Shown: positions 61,964 through 64,000 of the stretch, piece by piece
Position numbering within the stretch: the stretch's first letter is position 1
Layout of the letters: each line of letters opens with the position of its first letter
Notes under the pieces: generated by a model
What the model saw: only the letters and a program-made list of their open reading frames with translations
Databases searched by the model: none
Told to the model about the DNA's origin: nothing
Translations under genes and position numbers: made by a program
Source of the DNA: Pedobacter polysacchareus
Lineage (GTDB): Bacteria > Bacteroidota > Bacteroidia > Sphingobacteriales > Sphingobacteriaceae
Assembly: GCF_019802255.1 (NCBI RefSeq)
Contig: NZ_JAHYSS010000002.1
Coordinates: 822,548-886,547 of the forward strand
Reading direction: 5' to 3'
DNA: 64,000 bases

Positions 61964-64000
61964 ATGATGAAAAAGATATTCTTTATCCTTTTGGCTAGCC
62001 TTGCATTTCAGGGACTGGCCATTGCACAGGATAAAAAAGACCAGCGAACGCAGACTACGCGTATTGCTGATTTGCTGGCGCAGATGCCGGCAAAAGATGC
62101 GGCCCAGGCGGCCATTAATGCAAATGATATTGCCGGACTTGGTGAGACAGGCTACCTGGAACTCATTGGGATGCTTGCTCCGGTAGGAAAAGGCAATAAT
62201 GCGTTAATTGAATATGCAATTGGCGGATTTACTGCAGCCTCCACAAAGACAGGAAAAGAAAACTGGAGAAAAATGTGTGTGTCTGCTTATAGTAAGGCTT
62301 TACAGAAACTAAGTGATCCACAAAATAAAGCCTTTATCATGAGTCAGCTGGATGGTGTTGCGCAAGACGATGCAGTGCCTGCGCTGGTTCCTTTTTTGAA
62401 GGATACGCAGCTTGCTGATCCTGCAGTTAGGGCATTGGTGAAAATCAATACTCCAGCATCGAAAACAGCTTTGTTGAATGCTTTGGCTTCAACGGAAGGT
62501 AAGAGTCGTCTTTCTGTGATAGAAGGATTAGGTGATAGTCGCGTTAAAGCGGCTGCAGCCCCAATTGCTGCATTTGCAAATGTTGCTGACCAGAATTTAA
62601 CGAAAATGAGCCTTTATGCTTTAGCAAAGATTGCCGATCCTTCTTCTGAGGAATTAATGGCTTCTTCGGCAGCAAAAAGTAATTTTAAATATGAAAATAC
62701 AAATGCTGTAGCCGCTTATCTGGACTATGCAGCCCGTCTTTTAGCAGATGGCCATGCTGTTTTAGCGCATAAGATCGCGCTTCAGTTGTTGGATAAAGCA
62801 ACTGCTCCGGATTTGGTGTCTGTTCGTACAGGCGCTTTAAAAATCCTTTCTGATGAAACTAAGGGTCAGGATATCTCTGTGCTGTTAGGGGCAGTAAAAG
62901 ATCCTTCTATTGCTTATAGAGCAGCAGCTTTGAAATTTGCTTTACCTTATTTAAATCCAGCAACAACAGCTTTATGGCTTAAGGAATTAAACAAAGTAAA
63001 ACCTGAGGTACAGGCTGAAATGGTCACTATGCTTGGCGATGGACAGGCAGTAACTGCACTTCCAGCAGTATTGAAATTGATCAACCATAAAAATCAGGAT
63101 TTGAAGTTTGCTGCAATTGAGGCAGCAGCGAAAATTGGCGGAATAGAGGTGTTTCATGATTTATTAAAAACCATGGACAAAGGTGATGACGCGACCGTGC
63201 AAAAGGTGGCGGATGTAATGCTGAGGATGAAAGGTGATGGTTTGACAGCAAATATCGCAAAGACATTGCCTGTGATGAAACCGAATGTGCAGGTGGCCTT
63301 AATTCAAGTGCTTGCAGCACGTTCCGCTCATGAGCAGATCAATAGTGTATATGCTTTGCAGAAGAGTAAAAATCCAGCGGTGAGAAAAGCGGCATTTGCA
63401 GCTTTAGCAAAGCTAGTGACTAAGGCAGATCTTCCAGAGTTATTCGCATTATTGAATCAGAAAGAGACTACCGATGAGGAATCTTTAATGGTGCAATCTG
63501 CATTGATAGCGGCATTAAAAGTGGGAGCAAGCCCGAGCCATACTGAAATTGTTTTACAGCAAATGGCGGATGCCCAATCTGATAAGAAAAAGTTCTTTTA
63601 CAAGGTACTGGCTAGTCTTGGTGATGCTAAAGCCTTAGCAGCAGTAAATAATGCTTTTAAAACCGGGGATGAGCAAACACAAAAGCTGGCATTGGAAGCC
63701 CTTTCTTCCTGGGCAAATCCGAGTTCTATGGAGAGTTTATTGAACATTGCAAGAACGGCTAATAATCCGGCCTTCCAGGAGCAGGCATTGCAAGGGTATT
63801 TACGTCTGGTTCGTTTATCAACAGCCCCTGCTGCACAAAAATTACTGATGCTGCGTGAAGCCATGGAGGTGGCTAAAACGACTGCGCAAAAGCAACAGAT
63901 TTTAACAGATCTGGAGCAGGCTAAAACTTTTAATGCAGTGATTTTTGCTGGAAAATATATAGATGACCCTGCTTTGCAGCAAGCTGCAGCAAGAGCAGTC
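61964..64000 (+). CDS. Secreted HEAT-repeat protein, incomplete at the window edge
   Basis: Open from ATG at 61964 (a second ATG follows directly) for 679 codons to the last base, with no stop, so the C-terminus is missing. A signal peptide ends AIAQ at about residue 22. The visible part consists of helical HEAT-like repeats of about 30-40 residues (AVPALVPFLKDTQLADPAVRALVKI, ALPAVLKLINHKNQDLKFAAIEAAAKIGG, NPAVRKAAFAALAKLVTKADLPELFALL). Bacteroidota genes of this type beside a Gfo/Idh/MocA oxidoreductase often end in a DUF1080/3-keto-disaccharide hydrolase domain, which would lie beyond base 64000. That part is inference. It probably works at the surface or periplasm with the oxidoreductase encoded just upstream. 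Confidence 0.85.
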   Translation, partial: MMKKIFFILLASLAFQGLAIAQDKKDQRTQTTRIADLLAQMPAKDAAQAAINANDIAGLGETGYLELIGMLAPVGKGNNALIEYAIGGFTAASTKTGKENWRKMCVSAYSKALQKLSDPQNKAFIMSQLDGVAQDDAVPALVPFLKDTQLADPAVRALVKINTPASKTALLNALASTEGKSRLSVIEGLGDSRVKAAAAPIAAFANVADQNLTKMSLYALAKIADPSSEELMASSAAKSNFKYENTNAVAAYLDYAARLLADGHAVLAHKIALQLLDKATAPDLVSVRTGALKILSDETKGQDISVLLGAVKDPSIAYRAAALKFALPYLNPATTALWLKELNKVKPEVQAEMVTMLGDGQAVTALPAVLKLINHKNQDLKFAAIEAAAKIGGIEVFHDLLKTMDKGDDATVQKVADVMLRMKGDGLTANIAKTLPVMKPNVQVALIQVLAARSAHEQINSVYALQKSKNPAVRKAAFAALAKLVTKADLPELFALLNQKETTDEESLMVQSALIAALKVGASPSHTEIVLQQMADAQSDKKKFFYKVLASLGDAKALAAVNNAFKTGDEQTQKLALEALSSWANPSSMESLLNIARTANNPAFQEQALQGYLRLVRLSTAPAAQKLLMLREAMEVAKTTAQKQQILTDLEQAKTFNAVIFAGKYIDDPALQQAAARAV

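Noticed and set aside
1-64000. CRISPR arrays, tRNA and rRNA genes, intact IS elements, integrase or phage genes
   Set aside because: Looked for and not seen; the window has no regular spaced repeats, no cloverleaf or rRNA segments recognised, and no intact transposase frame.

Overview
The window looks like chromosomal DNA of a Bacteroidota member, most likely Sphingobacteriaceae (Pedobacter-like). The reasons are two SusC/SusD pairs, a one-polypeptide hybrid two-component sensor (HTCS), a CzcA pump fused to its outer-membrane channel, -7 promoter boxes of the Bacteroidota form TAnnTTTG, and moderate GC content. No rRNA, tRNA, CRISPR array or intact insertion sequence was seen. The taxonomic call is inference; no search was run.

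Layout. 1-578 is a broken Rpn-type nuclease gene running off the left edge. 890-4959 holds a GH95 glycosidase and a Tat-exported GH109-type oxidoreductase-like glycosidase. 5057-15016 is a protease/import unit: a LytS-type sensor kinase, a secreted zinc metalloprotease, SusC, SusD and a LytTR response regulator, with helically phased repeats in front of the protease gene. A small helix-turn-helix remnant follows.

15444-45043 is a large polysaccharide utilization locus. It has an HTCS regulator, an AraC regulator, SusC, SusD, a lipoprotein, GH2, GH95, GH31, a PL38-type lyase, GH29, GH88, a PL20-type lyase, a second GH29, PL6, a two-domain SGNH-alpha/beta hydrolase esterase, and (convergent) a right-handed beta-helix protein. 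Lyases would cut a uronic-acid backbone, GH88 would remove the unsaturated uronate they leave, fucosidases and galactosidase-type enzymes would strip side chains, and the esterase would remove acyl groups. A fucose-, galactose- and glucuronate-containing acidic glycan is the best guess for the substrate.

45161-56711 is a metal and metalloid resistance island on the minus strand: a Zn/Cd P-type ATPase with a Fur-family regulator, a CzcB/CzcA-CzcC efflux system with a small Cys-rich leader gene, then arsR, a Cys-rich DUF6428-type gene, arsC and acr3. Candidate operators can be seen in front of the ATPase gene and, in two nearly identical copies, in the ars operon.

56835-60376 carries a SulP anion transporter, a SRAP-fold protein that has lost the expected catalytic residues, and a CbpM-CbpA chaperone pair. 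60656-64000 carries a second Tat-exported Gfo/Idh/MocA oxidoreductase and a secreted HEAT-repeat protein that is cut by the right edge; this pair resembles glycoside 3-oxidation gene clusters.
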